A stretch of DNA of 64,000 bases, from positions 806,001 to 870,000 of the forward strand of contig JAPFFF010000055.1 in NCBI GenBank assembly GCA_039105265.1. The letters run 5' to 3'. The notes under the pieces are model-generated. The model had not been told where the DNA came from. It made no database searches and saw only the letters and a program-made list of their open reading frames with translations. Source of the stretch: Tritrichomonas musculus. Taxonomy: Eukaryota; Parabasalia; Tritrichomonadida; Tritrichomonadidae. Each line of letters begins with the position of its first letter. Position 1 is the stretch's first letter. Positions 11,381 through 21,227 of this stretch are shown here, one piece after another. The position numbers and the translations under genes are program-made.

Positions 11381-11439
11381 TTAAATTCTTATTTTTATCA
11401 TTTTAATTAATTTGAGAAAAATTAAAAAAATATTCTATT

Positions 11440-11935
11440 ATTGAAAATGAATATTGCTCAAAATTTTCGATGCAATTGATATTTTTCTTCATTGATACCA
11501 TCAATTACTCCTGATTTAATAATCGAATTTAGTTCTGGATAAAAGACTCCTGATTATTAATAATAATCACTGGCGTCTTTTATTTCAATAAAATTTAGTA
11601 CATGGAATAATATTTTGTCTATTGTGATGATTTTATTTTTAATCAAGAAGAGAAGAATTGGTTTACTTTTGTCTAAAAATTTCAAACAATTCGTTGTTTG
11701 GACGAAATTGTAAGAATCTTTTCATTTTTTTCAAAAAAATCTGGTTGTTGATGATGATTAATAGACAAATCTCTTGCTTACTTCCACCATATTGATGTGT
11801 GTCTAAATAATTTATCAAATTTTGAAAATCAGTATCATTGGCATTAGAATCTGATTCTTCAATATTTTGAAGAAGAAGTTTCTGGAATTCTTTTTTCTCT
11901 TCGATATATTTTTGAATAGTATTTCCTTCAATCAT
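11440..11935 (-). pseudogene. decayed DUF3447-family gene, N-terminal remnant
   Basis: The first 90 codons (11935-11663) read MIEGNTIQKYIEEKKEFQKL...IEESDSN, collinear with the starts of the genes at 17053 and 21173 (ME..EYLE...IESSEDDEEN). Beyond 11663 matches continue in shifting frames (PILLFLIKNKIITIDK, then VFYPELNSI) and end near 11440. Several stops and shifts are present, and the ankyrin/DUF3447 body is missing. It is a dead paralogue. Confidence 0.6.
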
Positions 11936-12015
11936 TATGGCAGTTTTATGTATTATTAATTATCAAATAGTTTTAAATTTAAAATAAAGTAAAACATTAT
12001 TTTAAAATAACAACT

Positions 12016-12086
12016 GCATCGCTGGTCTAATGGTAGAATTTCACCTTGCCAAGGTGGGGGTCCGGGTCCGATTCCCGGGCGATGCA
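12016..12086 (+). tRNA. trnG-GCC: tRNA-Gly (anticodon GCC)
   Basis: The acceptor stem GCATCGC pairs with GCGATGC and is followed by discriminator A. The D-arm holds GGTCTAATGGTAGA. The anticodon stem-loop is TCACC-TTGCCAA-GGTGG with anticodon GCC, and the T-arm is CCGGG-TCCGATT-CCCGG, with C where T54 is usual in other tRNAs. It strongly resembles eukaryotic tRNA-Gly(GCC). There is no intron and CCA is not encoded. Confidence 0.95.
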
Positions 12087-12088
12087 AA

Positions 12089-12097
12089 TTTTTTTTT
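12089..12097 (+). terminator. RNA polymerase III T-run terminator
   Basis: Nine consecutive T start three bases after the tRNA, the usual Pol III termination signal. Confidence 0.75.
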
Positions 12098-12497
12098 AAA
12101 ATGATATTTAGTTTTAGCTAACTTTTTAATAGAATTACGACGTAAATATTTTCCAAACAATACAGAATATGATTATACGGCAGATAAAGCCAAATATATT
12201 TGGTTTATTGCCTACAGTCAGAGGATTTTAGACAAGATGCTTTTGAAGATTATATTTTCCAAAATTAAAAAGTAATAGATCATTTAATTGAAAAGGTCCA
12301 GAAATAACTTACTCCAATTCATATTTTTGATAAACTATTTGCATTTTCAGCACTTTAATATTATAAACAAATTCTATGATTTAATTTATTTTTACTATTT
12401 TTATAAAAAGATAAAGAGTAGTGAAAAAAGAAACAAAAACATTGATTTATTAGTAATTGTTAAAAAAATAAAATCTTATCTTTATATTTTTTTTTTA
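12098..12497. other. spacer, no gene seen
   Basis: AT-rich; one low-complexity plus-strand ORF (12288-12512) rich in Y/F/I/K is not supported by composition or homology. Confidence 0.5.
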
Positions 12498-12506
12498 TTA
12501 AATTTA

Positions 12507-13419
12507 GGGTGAATTTCTATAGCACCCGATGCTATCGTTTTCGCCAGCACCCTATTGAAAAAGTTTAAAACCGCATTTGTAAGGTCAAATAATAGACGGT
12601 TTTCTTCAATTTAATGATTTTAAAAAATTATGGAAAAATACTAAAAAAGATTAGAAAGCTTTTGAAGAAAATGATTTATAAACAATAATTACCGACACAG
12701 ACAACAAAAAAACTCACATATATAAAAAAAATAAACATATTTATAATAATAATATAAAAATTTAACAATATTCTTCTTTCTCTGTAATATTTTGTATCTT
12801 TTGTAGCATTACGTCTTATTTTGGTTCCTTATCAGTAGCATTTAATTCCAATTAATCGCATATCTTCTTCTTCAATAACATATCTTTCTCATCAATAGCA
12901 TTTGACCTTTTTCTTTGTCTTTATGAATAGCATTTCGTATTCTTCTATATCATTTCGTCATTTTCGTGTCTTTATCAGTAGAATTTGGTTCTCATCAGTA
13001 GCATTTCGTATTCTTCTGTAGATTTTCGTCTTATCATGTGTCCTTATCAGTATCATTTTGTTCTCATCTGTAGCATTTCGTATTATTCGGTATAATTATG
13101 GATTCTCCTGTGTCTTTATCAATGGAATTTTGCATTTTCCTGGGCATTTTCGTCCTATTACGTTTTCTTATCAGTAGCATTTCGTTTTTTTGTTTTCAAC
13201 AGAAGCACCTGTTCTACTTCTGGTGGATTTCGTTCTCACCAGTAGCATTTGTTCTGCTTCTGTAGCATTTCTTATTCATCTGTATATAGTATAGGTTTAA
13301 GGCGCCAAAATAAATAATAAAAAAACCGCTTAAAAATTAGCCCTAATTCACCATAAAACAAACTTTTTCAATAGGGTGCTACCGAAAACGATAGCATCGG
13401 ATGCTAAAAGAATTTTCTC
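12507..13419. mobile_element. MULE-like non-autonomous DNA transposon
   Basis: The terminal inverted repeats share CGATGCTATCGTTTTCG and AGCACCCTATTGAAAAAGTT over about 65 bases. The ends start GGGTGAA and GAGAAAA, and both are flanked by the same 9-base direct repeat TTAAATTTA (12498-12506, 13420-13428). A 9-base duplication with long terminal repeats fits Mutator-like elements. There is no transposase ORF. The interior holds a degenerate tandem array. Confidence 0.7.
12780..13285. repeat. degenerate minisatellite inside the MULE-like element
   Basis: Variants of ATCAGTAGCATTTCGT and TTCTTCTGTAGCATTTCGTC recur at least a dozen times with irregular spacing of about 18-40 bases. The array is non-coding and confined to the transposon interior. 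Confidence 0.6.
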
Positions 13420-13428
13420 TTAAATTTA

Positions 13429-14455
13429 TGCAAATAGACCAGGTAATGCTTTATTTTATATAAATTATGTGTTTTTATTATATTTATCTATAGAATATAA
13501 ATTTATATAATTATAATTCATAACAATAATATAATAAATACTAATAATTAATAAACGCAAACATAATTTATACTATGAAAATAATCAAAAACATTTTTGA
13601 ATTGAGTTATGGGCAGAAAAAAAAATATTTTGGGCAAAATTTAATGTTTTACAATGGGCACAATTAAAGATATATAATGTCGTTGCAAAACCATGTCCAG
13701 CTAAAACTTATAATTATCAATTATTTTTAAAAAATAAAAATCTTGTTTGTGATTTATATAGTTTGCAAAAAGTTTATTTTTAATAATTAACATGAAATAG
13801 CCACATATCAAACCTGAAAATCAGTCAATTTACTTTTATCATGCATTCAAGTTTATAATTATTGAAATCTTTTTATATAAAAATAAATAGATTATAATTT
13901 TAATGACTGAAGTGATGACTTCAATTTTTTAATAAAATCAGATTGTAAACGATGAAATAAAACTTATTTAGCTGTTTGAATTCAATGAACTCTTCTTATA
14001 AATTGATCTATGAAAAAATATTTCATTTTCACCTTAAGGTCAAATTATATTCAATTTTTGATTCAATTTTTTTTTTCTATGATAATCTATAGCATGAGAG
14101 AATAGCATAACTCACTGATGAGCTGATAACTCTTTTTAAATGGATCATTGTATAGTTTTCAATAAATCTAGTACCATAAGTTTTGATAAGAAAAACGTTG
14201 CTTTTTTGAATGAACCACCTCCCCAGAAAAAGTAGAACAATTCTAAGTAAACATACGAAAGTGCCAGATTTGAGCTTTTGGGCTTATATTTTCAAAGAAT
14301 TATGCCCTTTTCAAAAGTAAAGGATTTGTACATTAATATATCATAGTTATTATCATTATTTCCTCATTTTCTATCCAGAAATCAAAAAATCTATTGGTGA
14401 AAGGAAATCCAAATCCATTGGAAAAAAAACTTTTTTAGAGAAAAGTTCAAATATA
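13429..14455. other. spacer, no gene seen
   Basis: About 1 kb of AT-rich sequence without a credible ORF, RNA gene or repeat. It leads into a decayed DUF3447 copy. Confidence 0.5.
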
Positions 14456-14870
14456 TATATTTGAAGATGAAAATGAAGAAGGAGAAAATGACACTTTTAT
14501 TTATTCACTAATTCGTAAATAGATTCAATTGATGAGTTCATTTAATATATTAATGAAAGAAATATTTCAGAAACAAGTGCAATTGCTTATTCTAATTTTA
14601 AAACTAATTCATTTTTGATTGAAAACAAAAATATTATTCAAAGCCAGATTATTAAAAATCAATGTAGTATTTTTGTTTTCAATCAAAAATGAATTAGTTT
14701 TAAAATTAGAATAAGCAATGGTGTTAATAAAAATACTACATTGATTTTTAATAATCTGGCTTTGAATAATGTTGAAATAGAGTTTTATTTATGACTTTAT
14801 GCTATTTATTCAAGAAATACAAAATTATTTAATCTTTTTGATTCATATAATGCTAAAATGCCAAAAAAGT
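14456..14870 (+). pseudogene. decayed DUF3447 fragment with a local inversion-duplication
   Basis: On the plus strand the conceptual product EDENEEGENDTFIYSLIRK, then SIDEFI..INERNIS, then FKTNSFLIENK is collinear with the 16067-17053 gene (EKREQGENDSYICSLIRKDS, FETNHFLIKK). The text is then broken by an inverted copy of itself and resumes in a match to IELMPSLWLYSIHGRN (VEIEFYL.LYAIYSRN). Stops lie in frame. It is in opposite orientation to the intact paralogues. Confidence 0.6.
14582..14768. repeat. interlocked inverted repeats (A-B-A'-B')
   Basis: Block A (about 50 bases, starts GCTTATTCTAATTTTAAAAC) is followed by B (about 40 bases, contains CAAAGCCAGATTATTAAA), then by inverse A, which partly overlaps the end of B, then by inverse B. 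All pairs are perfect or nearly so. Two hairpins compete for overlapping sequence, a layout typical of template switching at a fork rather than of a transposon. Confidence 0.75.
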
Positions 14871-15056
14871 GAATACTGTTCTATTCTATCATTATATAAC
14901 ACACCAACAACAAAATTGAATGCATAATAATTTCCACGATTTGATGCATTTTTTAAGTATTTAATACATATCTTAAGAGTTCATTAATTTTTTTAAAAAA
15001 AATAAATCTATATGTTGAGAATTTAAAAAAAAAATACTTTAAATTCATCATTTGAT

Positions 15057-16070
15057 TTAATCATAAAAACCATGATAAAAATCGTCATTAATTGGTAACG
15101 AATTTGGAATATTTGTTTTATTTTCTTCATCACATTTATTATTAAAAGATCCATTTTTCATATATAATAAATAATTTCTTGTATTATCAGAGTATCTGTC
15201 ATATAAATCATATTCTTTGAAAAATTGATGCATTCTATTAAAAAAAATGTCATTTATCACACTATCAGGTTTATTCGATTGTTTTAACCATTTAAACTGT
15301 TCTAAACACATTATAACAAGTGGGCTATTTATATTATCTTTAAAATAAATGTAATTTAAAAATATTTTGGCTAATTTAAGCTTATTTTTTGCAGCATTTT
15401 TTAAAAGCTGAATTGATTTTTCAATATTTTTTTCAATGTTTATACCAAAATAATAAATTCGGGCTAGGTTATACATTGCATATGCATCATTCTCTTTTGA
15501 AATTGCTTCATCAAAATATTCAATTGCTTGAATGATATTTTTATTAACACCATCTCCATTTTTATAAATAATTCCAAGAATATTTTTAGACCAACTATTA
15601 TCATAGCATGATGATTCTTTAAAATAATGAATTGCTTTGTTAATATCCCGTTTAATATATTTACCTTCATAATATATTTCTCCTAATAAATAATAAGCTT
15701 GTTTATTCATTTTTGTAGAAAGAGTTAAATAAAGAATTGCTTTATTAATATTTCTTGGAACTTCTTTATTACTGTAATATATCAATCCAAGCAAATAATG
15801 AGCATCGAGATTATCACAATTTGATGCCATAGATAAATAAAAAATTGATTTTTTCATATCTCTCGGAACATCTTTTCCTTCATAATATATTCGTCCAATT
15901 AAATAATTGGCAAACATATTTTTTTGACTTGATGATAACTTTAAATATTCCAAAGATTTGTTTATATTTTTCATAAAAAATTCATCAATTTTTCCTGAAT
16001 TCAAAAGGAAATCAACAAGGACGAAATAATCATTTTTGCAAAGAAAATAGAAAGAATATTGATCAATCAT
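15057..16070 (-). CDS. Sel1-repeat C-terminal part of a DUF3447 protein
   Basis: About six Sel1-like repeats (residues 45-250), with units such as A.YLLG.IYYEGK..RDINKAI.YF. Sel1 repeats are alpha-solenoids that scaffold protein complexes. The first residues, YSFYFLCKNDYFVLVDFLLNSG, match the continuation seen in the paralogue (FFYLCFYEYYELVDLYLKP). That places the sequence downstream of the DUF3447 part encoded at 16067-17053 and not at a true start. The ATG at 16070 overlaps the upstream stop by four bases (ATGA). One frameshift in a single gene is more likely than two genes. Confidence 0.75.
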   Translation of the reverse strand: MIDQYSFYFLCKNDYFVLVDFLLNSGKIDEFFMKNINKSLEYLKLSSSQKNMFANYLIGRIYYEGKDVPRDMKKSIFYLSMASNCDNLDAHYLLGLIYYSNKEVPRNINKAILYLTLSTKMNKQAYYLLGEIYYEGKYIKRDINKAIHYFKESSCYDNSWSKNILGIIYKNGDGVNKNIIQAIEYFDEAISKENDAYAMYNLARIYYFGINIEKNIEKSIQLLKNAAKNKLKLAKIFLNYIYFKDNINSPLVIMCLEQFKWLKQSNKPDSVINDIFFNRMHQFFKEYDLYDRYSDNTRNYLLYMKNGSFNNKCDEENKTNIPNSLPINDDFYHGFYD

Positions 16071-17053
16071 AGTCTTTTCAATTTGATCAAAGTTGTAAAA
16101 GTCAAAAATATTTGAAAAAGAATCAAATTTTTTTCATCTTTTTCTTGAATATAATGATTCCTAAAATAGTTTGTTAATTCGCTATGAAAACACTTAATTG
16201 ATTCACGTAAGCACTTTTTAAAATCATTATCATATTCTGATGCATTAACGTGATTTTCTTCCAAAAGGTGAATTAATTCACCATTTCGACCATGAATTGA
16301 ATAAAGCCATAATGAGGGCATTAATTCAATTTTATTTAGCCGTAAATATTGAAAAACTTGAATTGAACCAAAAAAGGCGGCATATTCAATTAAAGTTGTT
16401 TCTGGTTTCTTAATTAAAAAATGGTTTGTTTCAAAAATAGATGTTGGAATTTGACCTGAAATTGACAAGTTTGTTCGATTCACATAAGACACGAATTCTT
16501 CAATTGAATCTTTGCGAATTAAAGAGCAAATGTATGAATCATTTTCTCCTTGTTCTCTTTTTTCCTCAAAATTATCTGGAATCGTTTTTGAAAAGTTTTC
16601 AATGAATGCTTCTTCACAAAAAGTTTTGACTTCAGGATAAAAAAATTCAAGATATTTGAATTTTTGGTTTCTTTCTGCTTTCATTATGGAATATATGGAT
16701 TTATCTACAATCATCATTTTGCTTTTAATAAGAAAGAGAAGAATCCTTTTGTTTTTTTGGAAAATATGGAAGATTTCGGTATTTGAAAAATTCTTTTTTA
16801 TTTCATCTTTAACTTTGGTTAAAATTTGTTCAATTTTGTTGAAAAAACTGGGGGATGGGAAATGGTTATTGGCAATTTTGGATATTAAATAAAGAACTGA
16901 CTTGAATTCATGACGATCATTAAAAATTTTTTGATCTTCGAATATTTGATTTAATACTTTAAAATTCTCTTCGTCATCCTCACTGCTTTCGATGAAGGTC
17001 TGGATATGCTTTTGGATTAATTTCATTTTTTCCAAGTATTCATCAATTTCCAT
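16067..17053 (-). CDS. DUF3447 / ankyrin-type protein, N-terminal part
   Basis: Acidic N-terminus (IESSEDDEEN), helical middle, and at residues 235-285 the DUF3447 signature IEYAAFFGSIQVFQYL...SLWLYSIHGRN..LIHLLEE. DUF3447 is an ankyrin-like module amplified in trichomonads; its biochemical role is unknown. An initiator TCACTTTA lies on the minus strand at 17068-17061, eight bases before the ATG. The frame ends at 16067, overlapping the start of the Sel1 ORF. A paralogue lies at 20037-21173. Confidence 0.8.
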   Translation of the reverse strand: MEIDEYLEKMKLIQKHIQTFIESSEDDEENFKVLNQIFEDQKIFNDRHEFKSVLYLISKIANNHFPSPSFFNKIEQILTKVKDEIKKNFSNTEIFHIFQKNKRILLFLIKSKMMIVDKSIYSIMKAERNQKFKYLEFFYPEVKTFCEEAFIENFSKTIPDNFEEKREQGENDSYICSLIRKDSIEEFVSYVNRTNLSISGQIPTSIFETNHFLIKKPETTLIEYAAFFGSIQVFQYLRLNKIELMPSLWLYSIHGRNGELIHLLEENHVNASEYDNDFKKCLRESIKCFHSELTNYFRNHYIQEKDEKNLILFQIFLTFTTLIKLKRL

Positions 17054-17509
17054 CTTAAATTAAAGTGATTTAATAATTGAATAGAAACGTTGATAAGCAT
17101 TGAAAAGTTCAATTTATAAATTCATTTTATTCTAAAAAAATATCAATATTTCATGTTCATTATTCAATATAATATCCCTTGTTTATTTTGCTCTAAAGTC
17201 AAAAATTTGGGTTGAAATATAATTATGGTTTATCAGAAATAAAAATGAATTAAAAGTAATTTCCTATGCCCATGATATGAAATATTATCAATGAATTAAA
17301 TCGCAATTGTGTTGTTTGATAATTCATATCATAAATTTAGTTTTAATTTTTGAATTGTATAGTTTTCAACTTTTTGAGTTCCATAATTAATTTGAAAGTA
17401 AGAAAAAACGATTGGTGGCAATTTCGTATTCAATTTTTCATAATTCGTGAATTAATGATAATATTTAAATATTTTTATTAGGTACTGTTATACAGCATAT
17501 ATATCTTAA
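17054..17509. other. spacer with initiator at its left edge
   Basis: Apart from the TCACTTTA initiator of the minus-strand gene at 17061-17068 I see nothing. GGTGGCAATTT near 17413 resembles the inner edge of the 11066 MITE ends, but without a partner. Confidence 0.4.
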
Positions 17510-18030
17510 AATTATTACTTTTATTAGGAATTTTAATTTGTTTCAATGATAAACAACCATCAAAGCAATGATTACAAATTATTTTAACAGATTCAGGAAT
17601 TATTATCTCTTCCAATTTCTCACAAAATTGGAAAACCTATATCTTCAATTTGTTTTATAGATGATAGTATTGTTATTTTTCTCAAAGAAACACAATATCT
17701 AAATGCCTCTTTTCCAACTGAAGATTCAGAAGAAGTAATTGTAACTTTGGTTAAAGAATCACATTCACTAAAACAACCATTTCCAAAAATATTCACAAAT
17801 TCTGGAATTGTTATTTTTTTCAGTGAATGACATTTAAAAAAAGCAAAATCACCAATCGATTTTATAAATGAAGGAATAACGATTTCACAAAATTTTATAC
17901 AGTGTTTAAAATTTCTGGCTTGATTTTATTTGTTCTTAAATGTGACAATAATAACTGTAAAATTCCTTGATTATTGATTTGAGCAGCATGATAAAGTACA
18001 CTTTTATAAAAATAAACATATTTGAAATTC
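17510..18030 (-). pseudogene. decayed ankyrin plus BspA-LRR gene
   Basis: Reading minus from 18030: an ankyrin-like stretch SVLYHAAQINNQGILQLLLS, a frameshift, then TpLRR units IPSFIKSIGDFAFFKCHSL, ITIPEFVNIFGNGCFSEC and VGKEAFRYCVSLRKITI, and a last damaged unit with CNHCFDGCLSL. The order ankyrin then LRR is that of the neighbouring 18547-21173 gene, so it is a dead tandem copy. No membrane region is left. Confidence 0.6.
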
Positions 18031-18546
18031 CATAAATTGCATAAATTTATAAATATCATTTAAACATAAATTGCATAAATTTTAATTTAAATTGAATTTA
18101 AAAATAATAACATCATCAATAAAAGCATTATCTATTTATAGTTGTTATACTTTCAATATTAATTTTCCTTGTTGGTAAAAATGTTTTTACAAGTGGTTGA
18201 TAGTCGTACAAGCATAAATAAAAAATATGTCATTATTTACGACTTTTTCTGGGAAAAAAAGCAAAATTAAAATATTCAAAACTCTTTGATTCAATATACT
18301 TTTCATTTTTATTCTGAAATTTTTTTTTTAAATTTACAACAAAACTGTATTTTGGCCAAGCAAACTTTATGGGAAAAAAGAATTTTTTTATTAAATATTT
18401 CAACTTTAATTTAAAGATATGGTAAGCCTTAAACTGTAATATAAGAAAAACACAACATATGCTTGAAAAGAATTATTTTTATCTGCAATGATTAAAAAAA
18501 AATATTTAATCAACAAAACATATCGATTGATAAAAATGTTTAGTTA
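18031..18546. other. spacer, no gene seen
   Basis: AT-rich, non-coding; separates a decayed copy from the intact LRR/membrane ORF on the same strand. Confidence 0.5.
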
Positions 18547-20040
18547 TTATAAATCGAATCTAAGCACAACAACCAAAATCAAATCAAATATCAAAGAAAT
18601 AAATGCTATAATTGAGAATAAAAATATCGGAGCACCAACTTCCACGCAATAATAATTCGAAATCTTTCCATTCTTTTTATATGCTTTACTGATCATATTT
18701 GAATACCACTTATCAAGATCATTTTGCTTTTCTGGAGCCTGTTTTGCAGCCCAATCACTCGCACCCAGATAACCATCCAAGACATATCTCAGGCATTTCA
18801 CTGATTCTCCGTTAATTTTTTCTTTTTTTACGGCATAAGCAGCAGCGATCATTCCACTTATTATTGCAGTCATAACAAGGCCACTGAATATTACATATGC
18901 AGCTATGTTAGTTATTATTGTTAGATACTTGAAGCACTTTCTCTTTGTTACCATAATTATGCTTAATTGATTTTTTCGTTTAATGACATAGAAAGCAATG
19001 AAAAGAGAAAGAAAAACAATTGCAACAATTGATGAAATCCAACAAACTTCTAAACACACATAAACTGTTTTCCCTGTTTTATATCCATGTGAAAACCAAG
19101 GGTGAATTCTACACCACCAAACAACGGCAACGATAAAAACAATCAACAAACTAACACATGTAATAATCAACATTAAAATCAACATCATATAAAATAAAAG
19201 TGCTGTTGTATCATCATCGTCATCATCGTAATAAGCACAATAATCATCTAAAGAGTTGCAGCCCATGAAAACTTTTTTACCGACTTTTTTTACTGATTTC
19301 GGAACCTCTGCTTCTTGTAATGTGCAACATTGGCAAAATGCATAATTTCCAATTGATTCAAGAGTTGAAGGAAAAGCAATTTTCCTCAAACTATTACAAC
19401 TTTTGAAGGAATAATCTCCAATTGATTTTAATGAAGGTGGAAGAGTGATCGAGTAAATAGATCTGCATCCTGAAAAACTACAATTGCCAATTGATTTAAC
19501 TAAAGGAGGAATTGAAACTTGTTGTAATGACTCACAGCTATAAAATGTATATTCATTAATTTCTGTTATTGATAAAGGTAAGTGGATTTCTTTCAATGAT
19601 AAACAACAATAAAATGCATAGCTACCAATTGTCTCAACAGAATTAGGTACATATATCTTTGCTATTTTTCTACAATACTGAAAAGCATTGTTGCCAATCT
19701 TCGTCACTGAAAATGGAATTTTAATGTGTTCCAATTTTTCACATCCAGAGAAAGCAAAATCTCCAATTGATGTAACAGATGAAGGAATCGTTACTTGCTT
19801 CAATGCAGAACATTTATAGAATGATTTTAATCCAATTTCAGTTATACAACGAGGAAGTGCAACTTTTTCTAAAGATGAACATTCACTAAAAGTTTCAGCC
19901 GTATTTTCAACACCTAAAACTTTCAATAAAACATAAATATCTTCAATATTACTATTATTTACTGCTTCATGTAGAGAATCTTTATAAAATAAATAATAAA
20001 AAAAAACTACATTAACAAATAAATATAAAAAGAATTTCAT
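18547..20040 (-). CDS. BspA-type LRR plus four-helix membrane region, C-terminal part of a DUF3447 protein
   Basis: It starts in an ankyrin-type segment (DSLHEAVNNSNIEDIYVLLK, residues 22-41). About nine 23-residue TpLRR units follow (55-265: IP.SV.SIG.YAF..C.SL), then an acidic DDDDDD linker and four hydrophobic helices (about 278-308, 325-348, 372-400, 468-494). The LRR domain and the multi-helix membrane region sit in one chain, unlike single-span BspA proteins. The ATG at 20040 is probably not a real start: it overlaps the upstream ORF end by four bases, and the ankyrin unit needs the preceding sequence. Confidence 0.75.
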   Translation of the reverse strand: MKFFLYLFVNVVFFYYLFYKDSLHEAVNNSNIEDIYVLLKVLGVENTAETFSECSSLEKVALPRCITEIGLKSFYKCSALKQVTIPSSVTSIGDFAFSGCEKLEHIKIPFSVTKIGNNAFQYCRKIAKIYVPNSVETIGSYAFYCCLSLKEIHLPLSITEINEYTFYSCESLQQVSIPPLVKSIGNCSFSGCRSIYSITLPPSLKSIGDYSFKSCNSLRKIAFPSTLESIGNYAFCQCCTLQEAEVPKSVKKVGKKVFMGCNSLDDYCAYYDDDDDDTTALLFYMMLILMLIITCVSLLIVFIVAVVWWCRIHPWFSHGYKTGKTVYVCLEVCWISSIVAIVFLSLFIAFYVIKRKNQLSIIMVTKRKCFKYLTIITNIAAYVIFSGLVMTAIISGMIAAAYAVKKEKINGESVKCLRYVLDGYLGASDWAAKQAPEKQNDLDKWYSNMISKAYKKNGKISNYYCVEVGAPIFLFSIIAFISLIFDLILVVVLRFDL

Positions 20041-21173
20041 TCAAAATTTTTTTTTGAAACGTCGTGAAAAAAAAAAAGGTCAAAAACATTATTTTTATCT
20101 TTTAAATTTATTTCTTTTGGTTTTAAATAAAGATCAACTAATTCATAATATTCATAGAAGCATAAATAAAAAAATACAGAATCATTTTCAATTTCTTTCG
20201 GAATGTGTTCAATATTATAAAACTTTAAAACACATTTATAATTAATTTCATTTTCATTCAAAAAGTTGTCTATAAAATACCTTGCCAAATCGTTATGATG
20301 ACACTTGATTGATTCATCCAAGCAAACATGATAATCTTCATTAGGTGGCTTAATTAAACTTTCCTCAAGAAGATGAATCATGTCAGCATTTTGGCTGTGA
20401 ATTGCGTAAAGCCAGAGAGACGGATTCAATTCGACATTATTGAATTTCAAGTATTGAAAAACTTGAATTGAACCAAAGAAAGCAGCATATTCAATGAGCG
20501 ATGGTTTTCTTTCTATTAAAAATGAATTCGTTTCGAAAATCGAAGGTTCAATAATTGTTGATAAAAGTGACAAATTTGTTTGGTTTACATAAGAAACAAA
20601 TTCATCAATTGAATCATTTCGAATCAATTCAAAAAAAAATTTTTCATTTTGGCCAGTTTTTCGTTTATCATTGAAATTTGAGTCTTCTTTGTTTAATTCT
20701 CCTTCAATTTTGTCCAATTCGTCTTTTGAAAGAAATTCTTTGATTTCTGGATAGAAAAAGTGACAATATTTTGTGTTTGCTTCATCAGTTCTGAATAGAA
20801 TTTCACTCACTATTTCTCTGTTGATGTTGATTATTTGATTTTCTATTAAATATAAGATTATTTGTTTGCTGCTTTTGAAAAAATTGAATATTTCGACGTT
20901 TGTGAAAGAATTTTTGATGAATTCTTTGAAATATTGGAGAATTTGTTCAATTTTCTGATCAAAACCAGACGATCGATGATGGTTATTGCATATCCCAATA
21001 AATGTTCGAAGAAATAGCGTGGCTTCGTCCTGGTTTTGCAGGATTTTTTGTTTTTGAAAATTATCAATTAAATTTTGTATGTTATAATTTTCATCACCTT
21101 CATCAGACTCTATATACTGAAGAAGAACATTATAAAGTTCATTCCTTTCATCAAGATATTCAAGATATTCCAT
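20037..21173 (-). CDS. DUF3447 / ankyrin-type protein, N-terminal part
   Basis: I place the start at the ATG at 21173 (MEYLEYLDERNELYNVLLQYIESDEGDEN), which aligns with the paralogue start at 17053; the frame is open a little further upstream without an ATG. Residues about 220-275 carry IEYAAFFGSIQVFQYLKFN..ELNPSLWLYAIHSQN..MIHLLEE, the DUF3447 signature. The frame ends NVFDLFFFHDVSKKNFE beside A/T homopolymers, and the product evidently continues in the LRR/membrane ORF. One frameshift separates them. Confidence 0.8.
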   Translation of the reverse strand: MEYLEYLDERNELYNVLLQYIESDEGDENYNIQNLIDNFQKQKILQNQDEATLFLRTFIGICNNHHRSSGFDQKIEQILQYFKEFIKNSFTNVEIFNFFKSSKQIILYLIENQIININREIVSEILFRTDEANTKYCHFFYPEIKEFLSKDELDKIEGELNKEDSNFNDKRKTGQNEKFFFELIRNDSIDEFVSYVNQTNLSLLSTIIEPSIFETNSFLIERKPSLIEYAAFFGSIQVFQYLKFNNVELNPSLWLYAIHSQNADMIHLLEESLIKPPNEDYHVCLDESIKCHHNDLARYFIDNFLNENEINYKCVLKFYNIEHIPKEIENDSVFFYLCFYEYYELVDLYLKPKEINLKDKNNVFDLFFFHDVSKKNFE

Positions 21174-21227
21174 TAGTAGAATATCTTTTAATTCCTTTAA
21201 ATTTGAAATAAAAAAATATAAGGTCAA

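Noticed and set aside
12288-12512. 74-codon plus-strand ORF as a gene
   Set aside because: Low-complexity Y/F/I/K, runs into the end of a transposon, no initiator.
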